64,000 nt of DNA from Thermoprotei archaeon (GTDB taxonomy: Archaea > Thermoproteota > Thermoprotei > Thermoproteales > B15-G16). Made by a program: the position numbers and the translations under genes. The notes under the pieces are model-generated. The model did no database searches, was not told the origin of the DNA, and was given only the letters and a program-made list of their open reading frames with translations. Of this stretch, positions 1 through 8,797 are shown piece after piece (the stretch's first letter is position 1; the number at the start of each line of letters is the position of its first letter). The stretch covers positions 59,821-123,820 of the forward strand of contig QMRC01000005.1 in NCBI GenBank assembly GCA_003649205.1. Direction: 5' to 3'.

Positions 1-1
1 A

Positions 2-781
2 ATCCCTCCATCAGATACTGTTAAGGTGTGTCGTGATAAGTACCTCACATATCTCAAACTCAAGAAATGTGGTATTCCCGTACCTGAGACATACCTGGTG
101 ACTAACCTAGATGAAGTCGATAGAGTTGTCAAGGATCTCGGTGGTAGGGTTTGGGTTAGAGCCAGGAAAGGTGCTGGTGGTAGGCTAAGTCTACCTTGTA
201 CTTCAAGTACTGAGGTTAAGCTGTGGATTGAGCTGTGGAGTAGAAGAGGTATCCCCATAGAGGACTTCATAGTTCAGGAGTACCTACCAGGTAGGGATCT
301 TGCCTGGGATAGTCTGTGGTACAACGGTGAGCTCATTATGTCATTTGTTCGTGAAAGGATTCACTACATATTCCCCCACATATCCCCATCTAGAGTTACA
401 GGAACACCAACAGTATCCAAGATAGTTAGGTACGATAAAGTCAATGAGATATGCGTAAGAGCGGTTAAGGCGCTCTGTGATAAACCTCAGGGTTTCTTCT
501 GTATTGACCTCAAGGAAGATTCAGAAGGTAATCCACGCATAACTGAAGTTAACATAAAGGCTCACACAACAGTTGGTCTCTGGTCCTTCGTAGCCTCAAG
601 AGTACTGAAGTTACCTCCCTACTATAACATGGTCTACACGTACGTGAAGTTAGGTCTTGGGGATGAAGTTCCTCTAAGTGAGATACCGAAGTTTGACATC
701 TACCCTGAGATAACGCTACTGAGACACATAGATTGTGGTGTTTGGATCATAAAGAATGGAGAGAAAATTAGGGTTCTATGA
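2..781 (+). CDS. ATP-grasp protein, carbamoyl-phosphate-synthase-like (5' end outside window)
   Basis: The reading frame is open to the window edge, and the residues before the first GTG at 26 (IPPSDTV, then CRDK) already belong to the conserved ATP-grasp fold. The gene is therefore truncated at its 5' end and the GTG is internal. The visible part has the ATP-grasp lysine region (RVWVRARKGAGG), the adenine-contact segment VQEYLPGRDLAWDS and a C-terminal metal-binding EVNIKAH motif (normally E-x-N-x-R). ATP-grasp enzymes join a carboxylate to an amine or thiol through an acyl-phosphate. The substrate cannot be read from the sequence. It converges on upp with a gap of about 20 bp. Confidence 0.75.
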   Translation: MPPSDTVKVCRDKYLTYLKLKKCGIPVPETYLVTNLDEVDRVVKDLGGRVWVRARKGAGGRLSLPCTSSTEVKLWIELWSRRGIPIEDFIVQEYLPGRDLAWDSLWYNGELIMSFVRERIHYIFPHISPSRVTGTPTVSKIVRYDKVNEICVRAVKALCDKPQGFFCIDLKEDSEGNPRITEVNIKAHTTVGLWSFVASRVLKLPPYYNMVYTYVKLGLGDEVPLSEIPKFDIYPEITLLRHIDCGVWIIKNGEKIRVL

Positions 782-802
782 ACTTGCCAAGTAGTTACGG
801 TA

Positions 803-1480
803 CTACGAGACACCAAGTGCTCTATCACCAGCATCTCCTAGACCTGGAACAATGTAACCCCTCTCATCTAACTTCTCATCTATAGCAGCTGTGAAGACTT
901 CAACTGGGTACTTTGAGAGTACCCTCTCTATAGCTAGTCTCGTTGATATCACGGTGATGAGGATACATCTCCTAGGTTTACCACGCTTGTATACTTCCTC
1001 CAGTACTCTCAACATGGTACATCCAGTAGCGAACATTGGATCAGCAACTATAGTCACTGTATCATTTAAGTCATTTGGAAGCTTTATGTAATTCATCTCT
1101 ATATCAAATACGTAGTCAGGAGCTGCAATCCCCTTCTCAACTCTACGAGCACTAACAATACCAATTCTAGCCTTTGGAAATACCTTCAGTAGACCCTCAA
1201 CAAGTGGTATTGCTGCTCGTAGAACATTGACTATAACAACTCTATCTAAATCCTTTATCTTGACCCCCTTTGCTTTTGATAGAGGAGTCTCAATGAGTAC
1301 TTCCTCAACATCGAATGTCCTCAGTACTTCATAACCTAGGTACGTACCTATCTCACTTAACTTCGTCCTAAATACTTCAGGCGGTGTATCCTTATTTCTT
1401 AATACTGTAAGTATTTCCTGCACCAGAGGGTGGATTATGATCTTTACCCTACCACCATACTCTTCCCTGAATGGAAGCAC
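803..1480 (-). CDS. upp: Uracil phosphoribosyltransferase
   Basis: This enzyme salvages uracil with PRPP to give UMP. The 225-residue protein has the type I phosphoribosyltransferase PRPP loop at about residues 141-155 (TVTIVADPMFATGCTM) and the uracil-binding tail YIVPGLGDAGDR at about 209-220. Both are hallmarks of Upp. The start is a GTG preceded by GAGGG, 7 bp after the stop of the glycoside hydrolase gene, so the two may share a transcript although their functions are unrelated. Confidence 0.93.
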   Translation of the reverse strand: MLPFREEYGGRVKIIIHPLVQEILTVLRNKDTPPEVFRTKLSEIGTYLGYEVLRTFDVEEVLIETPLSKAKGVKIKDLDRVVIVNVLRAAIPLVEGLLKVFPKARIGIVSARRVEKGIAAPDYVFDIEMNYIKLPNDLNDTVTIVADPMFATGCTMLRVLEEVYKRGKPRRCILITVISTRLAIERVLSKYPVEVFTAAIDEKLDERGYIVPGLGDAGDRALGVS

Positions 1481-1487
1481 AGAACCC

Positions 1488-4052
1488 TCATGTGAGTGAG
1501 ATTAGGTCTTTAATTAACTTTTGCATTGTAGCTTTTACTCTACGGTACAGTATTACCGCTGTGAACACTATGACACTTATCAATGTTATGAGAATAATCA
1601 TAGCCTTGTACTCTAGCAATCTCTCGAATACACTGACCTTCTTCATCCCAACCAGGTAAGTAGCTTTAGCGAGTAGAGCACCCGATGATTGATCTACAAC
1701 TCTTACCTCTACAGTATAGCTCTCTATGGGTATTCTCGGTATTGGAATTATAACATCCTTACCAAGTGGCAGAGTTACCTCCTTAAGCACGGTCTTATAT
1801 GTTGTATTACCATGAAGCAACTTCATCACCACTAATGCCTCGATGCTATTAGTTGTTGAATTTACTAATCGAATTATGAGATTATTCTCAAACCTTTTCA
1901 CCGAGACTACAGGTTGTGTACTTAATTTAGTCGATGTAGTTACCTTCGTGAAGTTAACGTAGATGTGTTCTGTACCTGGTATTGATACATTGACTCTATA
2001 TGTTGCGTATCCTCTCTTCAAGAACACCAACGTATAGTTACCAAATGGCATTAGCAACGTTAAGTGATTACCTGCTACTCCTGTCTCATATACTACCTCA
2101 CCACTCTTAATTACGTAGACTCTGAAGTTCCTTACATCACTACGTATCTTCACGATGTACTTACCAATGTAGATCGGTATAGTTACCCTCCGAAGTAGTA
2201 GAGAGTCAGTTAGTAACTCAGCAGTAATGGGTACAGTACTCTTATTCTCCACTATGGTGATCTCACTAAGCTTCTCAACATATGGTCTATCGAGTTCCCC
2301 ACTTAGAATCCTCTCAAGAATTACTCTCTCACCAACAAGTACCCTTAAGTTGATGAAGGGTACTGTAACGTTACCCGTTTTCGTAATAGAAATTACTACC
2401 CTAGTCATCGTGGTATTGATCAAGTACTTCCTAGCAGATATGTCGATGCTGTACCTCAGAATGTACGTGTATCTGAGAGGACCTTCCAGAACTGCGACAC
2501 CTGGTATAACAACCTTCAACAACTCCACTTTATTAACTCCAGGCCGTAAACTACAGGTAGCGGTGAAGTACTCGTAGAAGCGGACTACTTTACCACAGAT
2601 ATTAGCAACAGCATAACCTCTAGGAATGTTTACATCAACCTTTACACGAAGTGTAGTCCTATCAACATGGCACCTGAAGTAGTGCTTTACCCTCAATACG
2701 TTAAATGTCCAGGAGAAGTCACCAGAGATAAATCTCACATACTTAGCGCTAGAGATATCAGGTATATGAAATACAACCACTGAACCTCTAACCTCGATAG
2801 GTTTGATAATGCGCTCTCCAACTTCGAGTACTACGTCACTTGTCTCACTAGTAAGGGGTTCCATATTTAATCTACAGCAAGTAAACCTCAGGTAGGTAGT
2901 GAAGTTAGTGTAAACTGTCTGTACTTCTTTAGGTACTATACGCATGAACCATTTACGTACAACATCACTAGCTGGCTTACCCTTAAGATCATAACTCGTA
3001 TCGCTAGGTGTACCTGTAGAGGGGTCAGTTGTCCAACCCCACACAAATACACCTCTAAACCATGGTCTTGGATTACCTAGAAATGCACGGAAGAGAGCTT
3101 CGAAACACATAGCTTGCTTCTCTGGATCAGGTTTACCAGAATCACTAAACTTCCAAGGCTTAATCTCAGCACCCTTAACTGATCGATATCCAACCTCTGT
3201 AAGCACGATAGGTTTCCCATATCTCCTAGCTAATTTCTCCAGATCTGACATCACATTCCTACCATGTACTGTGTGATACCAGCACTCTACAAGTTCGCTA
3301 ACTGACTTAACCTCGGTTCTCGATAGCTCAAAATAAGCACTAACACCAATGAAGTCTAAGTACCTAAACCACTCAAGATCTAGTAGCTCACGAAATCCCC
3401 ACTCACTATACCACCAGTTAGTGTTGTACGTAATTAACCCTGAGTACACACTCCTAACACTATCAATGATGTCAACCCAGTAACTAGCGTACTTACGGGA
3501 CTTCAAGCTCTCTAGCTCAGAACCAATACAGAGCACTTCAACACCAAGCTCTTGAGCTAACTTAGCATAGTGTAGAACAGCTCTCTTGTACGATCTAAAC
3601 CACTCTTCAACATCTGAAGGCTTGATAAAACCTCTCCACGTACCATCATCAACTAGGAGAAATAGTACCAGCATTACCTTGAGACCAAGGTTGTGAGCAA
3701 CTTCAACCATCTTTCGAAGCCCTAGGTCTTGAGACTCATCGATCTCAACCGTACAGCTATACCTATCATACTGATGCAGATAGACTACAAGCGCTACGTA
3801 GTTGGGACGTAGTACCTCCCTCAATTTCCTTAGCTCCTTAATAGCTTCATCACTACCATAGGGATACCTTTTGGGGAGTAGGTAGACACCAGCAAAGTAC
3901 TCACTTACTTCTGAATCAATGCCTGATGCTACGTCGTACGACCATTCCTCAACTCCATCCCGAATAGCTACATCGCTGTAACTACTGAGCACTATTCTCG
4001 TTATTGCGATTACCACTATGAGTAGTAGAAGTAGGCCAACGAGTTTACTCAC
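1488..4052 (-). CDS. Membrane-anchored extracellular glycoside hydrolase (GH113-like TIM barrel)
   Basis: This 854-residue protein has an N-terminal hydrophobic signal/anchor (residues 4-23), a TIM barrel (about 50-370), a long beta-rich Ig-like region (about 390-800) and a C-terminal transmembrane helix followed by a basic tail (about 822-854). The barrel carries a likely acid/base glutamate at about 179 (CIGSELES) and a nucleophile at about 286 (LTEVGYRS), plus FVWGWTTD. This layout resembles family GH113 (beta-mannanase type). Family and substrate are inferred. The GTG start sits about 25 bp below a TATA-like CTTTTAACA on the minus strand, so the mRNA is probably leaderless. It is divergent from a GT2 gene, suggesting paired synthesis and trimming of a surface glycan. 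Confidence 0.7.
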   Translation of the reverse strand: MSKLVGLLLLLIVVIAITRIVLSSYSDVAIRDGVEEWSYDVASGIDSEVSEYFAGVYLLPKRYPYGSDEAIKELRKLREVLRPNYVALVVYLHQYDRYSCTVEIDESQDLGLRKMVEVAHNLGLKVMLVLFLLVDDGTWRGFIKPSDVEEWFRSYKRAVLHYAKLAQELGVEVLCIGSELESLKSRKYASYWVDIIDSVRSVYSGLITYNTNWWYSEWGFRELLDLEWFRYLDFIGVSAYFELSRTEVKSVSELVECWYHTVHGRNVMSDLEKLARRYGKPIVLTEVGYRSVKGAEIKPWKFSDSGKPDPEKQAMCFEALFRAFLGNPRPWFRGVFVWGWTTDPSTGTPSDTSYDLKGKPASDVVRKWFMRIVPKEVQTVYTNFTTYLRFTCCRLNMEPLTSETSDVVLEVGERIIKPIEVRGSVVVFHIPDISSAKYVRFISGDFSWTFNVLRVKHYFRCHVDRTTLRVKVDVNIPRGYAVANICGKVVRFYEYFTATCSLRPGVNKVELLKVVIPGVAVLEGPLRYTYILRYSIDISARKYLINTTMTRVVISITKTGNVTVPFINLRVLVGERVILERILSGELDRPYVEKLSEITIVENKSTVPITAELLTDSLLLRRVTIPIYIGKYIVKIRSDVRNFRVYVIKSGEVVYETGVAGNHLTLLMPFGNYTLVFLKRGYATYRVNVSIPGTEHIYVNFTKVTTSTKLSTQPVVSVKRFENNLIIRLVNSTTNSIEALVVMKLLHGNTTYKTVLKEVTLPLGKDVIIPIPRIPIESYTVEVRVVDQSSGALLAKATYLVGMKKVSVFERLLEYKAMIILITLISVIVFTAVILYRRVKATMQKLIKDLISLT

Positions 4053-4121
4053 ATGGTGATGTGCATTTGTTAAATTGTTAAAAGTTACTTTACGATCTAT
4101 GTCTAGAGGTTGGTGATGTAG
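4053..4121. promoter_or_regulatory. Divergent promoter region, glycoside hydrolase / glycosyltransferase
   Basis: This A+T-rich 69-bp gap (GTTAAATTGTTAAAAG around 4069-4084) provides TATA-like elements on both strands for the leftward glycoside hydrolase and the rightward GT2 gene. It is assigned by position and composition only. Confidence 0.4.
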
Positions 4122-5660
4122 ATGGTTGCTCTAGATCTAGCATTTACAGTAATCCTATCCCTACTAGCTCTCTACAGTGCTTACTACTTAAGCATGTTCA
4201 GTGTAACAGTCATGAGGTCTAGAAGATGTAGCGGAGCTATTTCAGATACACATAGTAGTAGTGAAGTTGAGACATCTAGCAACTCTGCAGGATTACGTTC
4301 TAGACCATTTGTATCAATTGTTGTTCCAGTGAAGAATGAGAGGTATGTCGTGCGTAGATTACTTGAGGCCTGTAGTAACCTAATGGATAGGTATGGTAGG
4401 GAGTTCTGTGAGTTAATTATAGTTGACGACTCTGTGGACGATACTGTCGATATATTGAGAGAATTGGTTACAGAGTACAATAGACGTGGTTACAGAGTGC
4501 TACACCTCCATAGGGGGTTGGGTGATAATAGCTGTAAAGCTGATGCTCTTAACTACGCGATGAAGTTCGTCAAAGGAGATTACGTGGTTCTCTTCGATGC
4601 TGATTTCATACCACCTCCAGACATACTCCTTAAGACGATACCCGAGCTAGAGAGCAACCCGAGACTTGGGTATATTCAATGCTGCTGGGAACACATAAAT
4701 AGAAACTACAACATAGTAACGAGAATAGCTTCGTTGAATTACGAGCTACAGTTCCTCATAGAGCACCCAGCAAAAAGTACCTTGGGTGCACCCGTACTAA
4801 TTAATGGCTCAGCATGCATACTGAAGAGAGAAGCTATAGAGGATGCTGGTGGTTGGCAACTTAGCCTAGCTGAAGACCTGGATCTAGCAGTTCGTATGTG
4901 GTTGAGAGGATGGAGAGGGAAGTACAAGCCAGATATCGTGTGCTACTGTGAGGCCCCACCAAACTTCATGGCATTCCGTAGACAACAATTCAGATGGGCA
5001 CTAGGGTACGGTCAAACAGCTAGAAGACTACTCAAGACAGTACTAGGAGCAAGTACTCCACTAAATCAAAAGCTAGATGTGAGCGTTACATTACTGAGGC
5101 ACACAGTGTACCCGCTAATGCTAACACTCATAATACTTCTGCTAATGTACTCTCTCCTAAATGAAGTACCTAGGGACACGACGTATATATCGTCACTAGC
5201 TAGCTTTCTAACCATATCTCCCTGGATAATATTTACCTACGTAGCATTTAGAAAGAGTAGTGACATAACATCGTTCATAAAGGAAATATTCACGATGCTC
5301 CTCTTCAGCTTAGCACACATAGGATTAGCTCTCAGCAACTCAATAGCGTACATAATCGGTCTAGTCAATACCCACTACGTCAAGTTTAGGAGAACGCCAA
5401 AGTACGATATAAGGGGTAGAGGTGACAAGTGGGTTGATAAGGTATACCAGGTAAGGCCCGGGATCCTACCCTTTATAGAACTCGCAATAGCGTCATTACT
5501 ATGGTTTTCGATAGCTAGATGGTTCTCTCAAGGTAATATTCCTCTAGGACTTGGATCACTACCATTTGCGTTGGGATTGACATTTACGTCAGTGTCAACA
5601 ATTGTTCACTGGCTATCCGTTATTAAGCATGGTGTTGTCCATGGTGAACAACCTTGGTGA
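4122..5660 (+). CDS. Family 2 membrane glycosyltransferase
   Basis: A 512-residue inverting GT2 enzyme of the cellulose/hyaluronan-synthase type. It has an N-terminal membrane helix (about 5-28), a low-complexity Ser-rich linker (37-60), then the GT-A domain with FVSIVVPVKNE (63-73), VDDSVDD (101-107), the metal-binding DAD (159-161), the EDLDL acceptor motif (251-255) and QQFRW (288-292). Several C-terminal membrane helices follow (about 322-500). Such enzymes polymerise or transfer a sugar from a nucleotide sugar and export it. The divergent glycoside hydrolase supports a role in a cell-surface polysaccharide. The nucleotide sugar is unknown. Confidence 0.85.
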   Translation: MVALDLAFTVILSLLALYSAYYLSMFSVTVMRSRRCSGAISDTHSSSEVETSSNSAGLRSRPFVSIVVPVKNERYVVRRLLEACSNLMDRYGREFCELIIVDDSVDDTVDILRELVTEYNRRGYRVLHLHRGLGDNSCKADALNYAMKFVKGDYVVLFDADFIPPPDILLKTIPELESNPRLGYIQCCWEHINRNYNIVTRIASLNYELQFLIEHPAKSTLGAPVLINGSACILKREAIEDAGGWQLSLAEDLDLAVRMWLRGWRGKYKPDIVCYCEAPPNFMAFRRQQFRWALGYGQTARRLLKTVLGASTPLNQKLDVSVTLLRHTVYPLMLTLIILLLMYSLLNEVPRDTTYISSLASFLTISPWIIFTYVAFRKSSDITSFIKEIFTMLLFSLAHIGLALSNSIAYIIGLVNTHYVKFRRTPKYDIRGRGDKWVDKVYQVRPGILPFIELAIASLLWFSIARWFSQGNIPLGLGSLPFALGLTFTSVSTIVHWLSVIKHGVVHGEQPW

Positions 5661-6493
5661 GGACTACAGTACTGATTAAGGTTGAAGATAGGTTAATCGG
5701 TGAGGCTAGGAAGGGACTTGAGTTATTAAGGATTCTCCTCACAAGGCTACCTAATCTAGAAGTTGTGGTTGAGGAGGGTGGTGGTAGTGAGTTAGGTGGG
5801 GTATCAATCGATGTTCTTATACGTGTTTTACCTGTGGTGGATGGTGTGCTTGAGGTTGTGGTTGAGGAGTATGTTACTGGTAAGAGGTTATGTAGGACGT
5901 ACTTAATTGATTTGTCGAGTCAAAGTATTGGAACTTTTGTATCCGTAATTGGTCTTCTTGTGAGGTTTCTTCATGGATTTAAAGTGTATAGGTTTTGTGT
6001 GGTGAAGCCTTTGCAAGCTACTTCAGATATAGGTGAAGATTGTGTACTTGTTCAATGTGGTCGAGATTGTAGGTTGTGTTCCGACTTGGTGAGTAAATTG
6101 GTGTTTGTTGTACCGAGTGTATACGGTGATGTGAGTGAGAAGTTCGTTAGGTTAGTGAGGAGTATTCAGGTATCTACTGGGGCGCTGTGTGTGTTATGTA
6201 GGTTAGTTTCAGCTACTCGAGAGTTTCTAGTAGTGAAGCTTCCTTGTGAGAAATTGTGTAGTTTCTTTAATTATCTTAGCCCTGTAACTATTGTTGGGGT
6301 GAATAGTGAGGTATTTGAGGGGTTTATTACTGAGGTTAGGGGTGAAGTACTTAGGATTAGGTCTCTTCAACATGTTGTACCCTCCCTTGTGGATAACTTG
6401 ATTAGTAACTACGCAGTTCTGTCTGTAGGTCATAGAGGTGTTGAAATTAAGTACTTTCTTGAGATGATGAAACGTATTCACGGTGAAGGGTGA
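5657..6493 (+). CDS. Unrecognised protein, cysteine-rich centre, G+T-rich gene
   Basis: I do not recognise this protein of about 278 residues. The GTG start overlaps the GT2 stop (GTGA), so it is translationally coupled to the glycosyltransferase; a TTG one codon upstream is an alternative. The centre has a Cys cluster (CVLVQCGRDCRLCSD) and a second one (CVLCRLV, CEKLC), which could bind metal or form disulfides. No membrane segment or signal peptide is apparent. The coding strand is strikingly G+T-rich, unlike the GT2 gene before it, which may indicate a different origin or relaxed selection. Confidence 0.6.
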   Translation: MRTTVLIKVEDRLIGEARKGLELLRILLTRLPNLEVVVEEGGGSELGGVSIDVLIRVLPVVDGVLEVVVEEYVTGKRLCRTYLIDLSSQSIGTFVSVIGLLVRFLHGFKVYRFCVVKPLQATSDIGEDCVLVQCGRDCRLCSDLVSKLVFVVPSVYGDVSEKFVRLVRSIQVSTGALCVLCRLVSATREFLVVKLPCEKLCSFFNYLSPVTIVGVNSEVFEGFITEVRGEVLRIRSLQHVVPSLVDNLISNYAVLSVGHRGVEIKYFLEMMKRIHGEG

Positions 6494-6512
6494 TCGAAGA
6501 CGGGCGTCCTGA

Positions 6513-7223
6513 TTAACCCATGAGTGCTAGACTAAATAGCTTGGATACCAGTGTAGTTAATTCGGTACAAAAATCCTTCCTTCCACCTCTATACTCTCCG
6601 TCTACCTCAACTTCAATAACACCGTACCTAAATCTAATCTTAGCACTAGGAATCTCCTCTTCAATCTTTTTAGTAATCCTCTCACTCTCATCAACTGATA
6701 GTGGTAAAGCTACGAGAGAAACAATGTACGTATACTTACTCAATTCCTCCTTAACATGAACCTCAACCCTACAGAATTTACCTCTGTACACAAGAGTATG
6801 TCGAAGTTCAATGACATTACCTCTCTGAAGAATCAACCAATCTCCAGGTAGTAGCTCACGTAAGTACGTAATGAGAGTCTTAGGTTCTTCACATCTCTTC
6901 AATCCCTCAATCACCAAATCCCTGATAAATTGCTCGAGAGAGTCTAAGTCATCAAAATAGATATCTCTAGATCTAATCCAGAAGTATGCCTTACCGAGAC
7001 CACTCTCGTCTCTGACATAGTCCACATCTATGTCTCTAATGGAGGCTACATCACGTAACTCACGGTACTCATGTAAATCTAAAGGAAATAAGACGAAGAA
7101 GATAGGTCTATACCTGTTGTTTACCTTATCACGACAGGCTCTAATAACTAATTCCTTACCAGCTATCGAGATACACTTCATGTACAGATCCTTATTACCA
7201 ATACTCTCATTCTGAATCCACAT
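6513..7223 (-). CDS. Unrecognised 236-residue protein
   Basis: A soluble-looking alpha/beta protein with no motif I recognise. Charged segments such as DIDVDYVRDESGLGK and a C-terminal half with alternating beta/helix pattern (KKIEEEIPSAKIRFRYGVIE) suggest a compact two-domain protein. It converges on the previous gene and is divergent from the ASCH-domain gene. A TATA-like TATTAAGC around 7254 lies in the divergent gap. Coding potential rests on length and normal composition. Confidence 0.55.
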   Translation of the reverse strand: MWIQNESIGNKDLYMKCISIAGKELVIRACRDKVNNRYRPIFFVLFPLDLHEYRELRDVASIRDIDVDYVRDESGLGKAYFWIRSRDIYFDDLDSLEQFIRDLVIEGLKRCEEPKTLITYLRELLPGDWLILQRGNVIELRHTLVYRGKFCRVEVHVKEELSKYTYIVSLVALPLSVDESERITKKIEEEIPSAKIRFRYGVIEVEVDGEYRGGRKDFCTELTTLVSKLFSLALMG

Positions 7224-7281
7224 TGCTCCTCAGTACTCAGTACCGTAGGAGAACTATTAAGCTTCACTTTCAAATTGAGAT

Positions 7282-7650
7282 ATGAGCCATATGTCTGATA
7301 CTAGGAGAGTTAAGCTAGGTAGAAAGCTGAGGTTCAATCCAGAGCTAATTAGGGAGATCGCTCGTGGTAGGAAGACCTGTACTGTGAGGTTAGGTATTGT
7401 CGAGCCTACATCTAGAACTGTAGTCCTCTACTGTAAAGGGAGACCTGTCGCTGTAGCGGAGATAGAGTATGTTAGATACATGAAGGTTAGGGAGCTTGGT
7501 GAGGGTATAGCTAGATTAGATGGATTTAGTAGTCGTGAGGAATTGCTTGAGAGGTTAACCAAGATATACCCATACCTGACTCCTGATGACTGGGTTACTG
7601 TAATTAAGTTCCGCATCATTAGGTGGATAAGAAGACCAAGGGTAAGGTGA
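7282..7650 (+). CDS. ASCH/PUA-like domain protein
   Basis: A 122-residue protein matching the ASCH fold (a PUA-related RNA-binding beta-barrel): LRFNPELIREIARGRKTCTVR near the N-terminus, then a VAVAEIEYVRYMKVREL strand-helix and a C-terminal DWVTVIKFRII strand. ASCH proteins are linked to RNA binding or modified-nucleoside metabolism; the exact role is unknown. The ATG lies about 25 bp after a TATA-like TATTAAGC, so the mRNA is likely leaderless. The next gene starts 4 bp downstream with a GGTGAT Shine-Dalgarno, forming an operon. Confidence 0.7.
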   Translation: MSHMSDTRRVKLGRKLRFNPELIREIARGRKTCTVRLGIVEPTSRTVVLYCKGRPVAVAEIEYVRYMKVRELGEGIARLDGFSSREELLERLTKIYPYLTPDDWVTVIKFRIIRWIRRPRVR

Positions 7651-7654
7651 TCGC

Positions 7655-8788
7655 ATGTCACTTAGCGAAATTAAGTCGAGAATACTGAGGTTGAGAGAGG
7701 AAATGAAGAAGAGAGGTTACAGCCATGCATTAGTAACAACGCGTTCAAACGTCTTCTACTTCAGCAACTACAGGACACCACTTCCAGAAGACTACTACGT
7801 CTACACAGTGATCTCCCTAGATGCTGAACCCATACTCTACGTACCTAGACTAGAGCTTGATAGTGCTGAGGAAGTGTCCAAGGTACCTGTCATAGGTTAC
7901 TCCACGTATGAGGTAGAGAGGAGACCGGGTGAGTGCTGCATAGTCATTAAGTCTCCTCTCGACTTAATCAAGGACTACTGTGAACGAACAGGTACCAAAG
8001 TAACTAAGTTACTAATTGACAAGTTACTTCACAAGCTCAGTATCAAGATGAAGGAAGAAGGTATTGAATTTGAAGAGGAATCAGAGGTATTCAAAGAACT
8101 TAGGTCTATTAAAAGTGAGTATGAGGTTGAGATGATAAGGAAGGCAGTAGAGATCACAGAGGAAGCTATTGTGAGTACACTAAGTGACCTCAGTAAAGAA
8201 CCTCGTGAAAGGGACATAGCTGCTAAGTTGATGCAGTTCCTAGTAGCTAAGGGATGTGAGGAGCTAGCGTTTGTACCCATAGTTGCTTCAGGACCTAACG
8301 CAGCAAATCCGCACTACACTTACGGTGATAGAGTAATTAGGTCGGATGAGGTCATTATTATGGATGTTGGTGCTGTGTACTGTGGTTACTGTTCGGACAT
8401 TACGAGAACTATCGTCACTGGTGCTTCACCACCTAAGGTTAGGCAGTACTTGGACGCTGTTCTGGAGGCTCAGCAAGAAGCAATAGCGAGGATTCGTGAT
8501 GGTGTGAAGGCATGTGAGGTTGATAAGGTAGCTAGAGAAGTTCTCTCCAAGTATGGATTGAGTAGGTACTTCATTCACGGTCTTGGTCATGGAGTTGGTA
8601 TTGAGGTTCATGAAGCACCTGCACTATCTCCATCGTCAACTACTACGTTGCGAGAGGGTATGGTAGTTACTGTGGAGCCAGGCGTGTACATTACGAAGGT
8701 GCTGGGTATCAGAGTTGAGGATGTTGTATATGTGAGTAAGAGTGGGTGTAGAGTGTTGACGAGGTTGAGTAGAGAACTGTATGCATGA
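7655..8788 (+). CDS. Xaa-Pro aminopeptidase/dipeptidase (M24 family)
   Basis: This 377-residue metallopeptidase releases residues adjacent to proline. The N-terminal creatinase-like domain spans about 1-135 and the C-terminal pita-bread domain about 140-377. Dinuclear metal ligands are visible in order: the two Asp of IMDVGAVYCGYCSDITRT, the His of HGLGHGVGIEVHE, the Glu of VTVEPGVYI and the Glu of RVEDVVYV. Length is normal for archaeal PepQ. It follows the ASCH gene by 4 bp and has its own GGTGAT ribosome binding site. Confidence 0.9.
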   Translation: MSLSEIKSRILRLREEMKKRGYSHALVTTRSNVFYFSNYRTPLPEDYYVYTVISLDAEPILYVPRLELDSAEEVSKVPVIGYSTYEVERRPGECCIVIKSPLDLIKDYCERTGTKVTKLLIDKLLHKLSIKMKEEGIEFEEESEVFKELRSIKSEYEVEMIRKAVEITEEAIVSTLSDLSKEPRERDIAAKLMQFLVAKGCEELAFVPIVASGPNAANPHYTYGDRVIRSDEVIIMDVGAVYCGYCSDITRTIVTGASPPKVRQYLDAVLEAQQEAIARIRDGVKACEVDKVAREVLSKYGLSRYFIHGLGHGVGIEVHEAPALSPSSTTTLREGMVVTVEPGVYITKVLGIRVEDVVYVSKSGCRVLTRLSRELYA

Positions 8789-8797
8789 GGAGTAGGC

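Noticed and set aside
26..28. GTG at 26 as the start of the first gene
   Set aside because: The frame continues upstream to the window edge with conserved ATP-grasp residues, so it is an internal codon.
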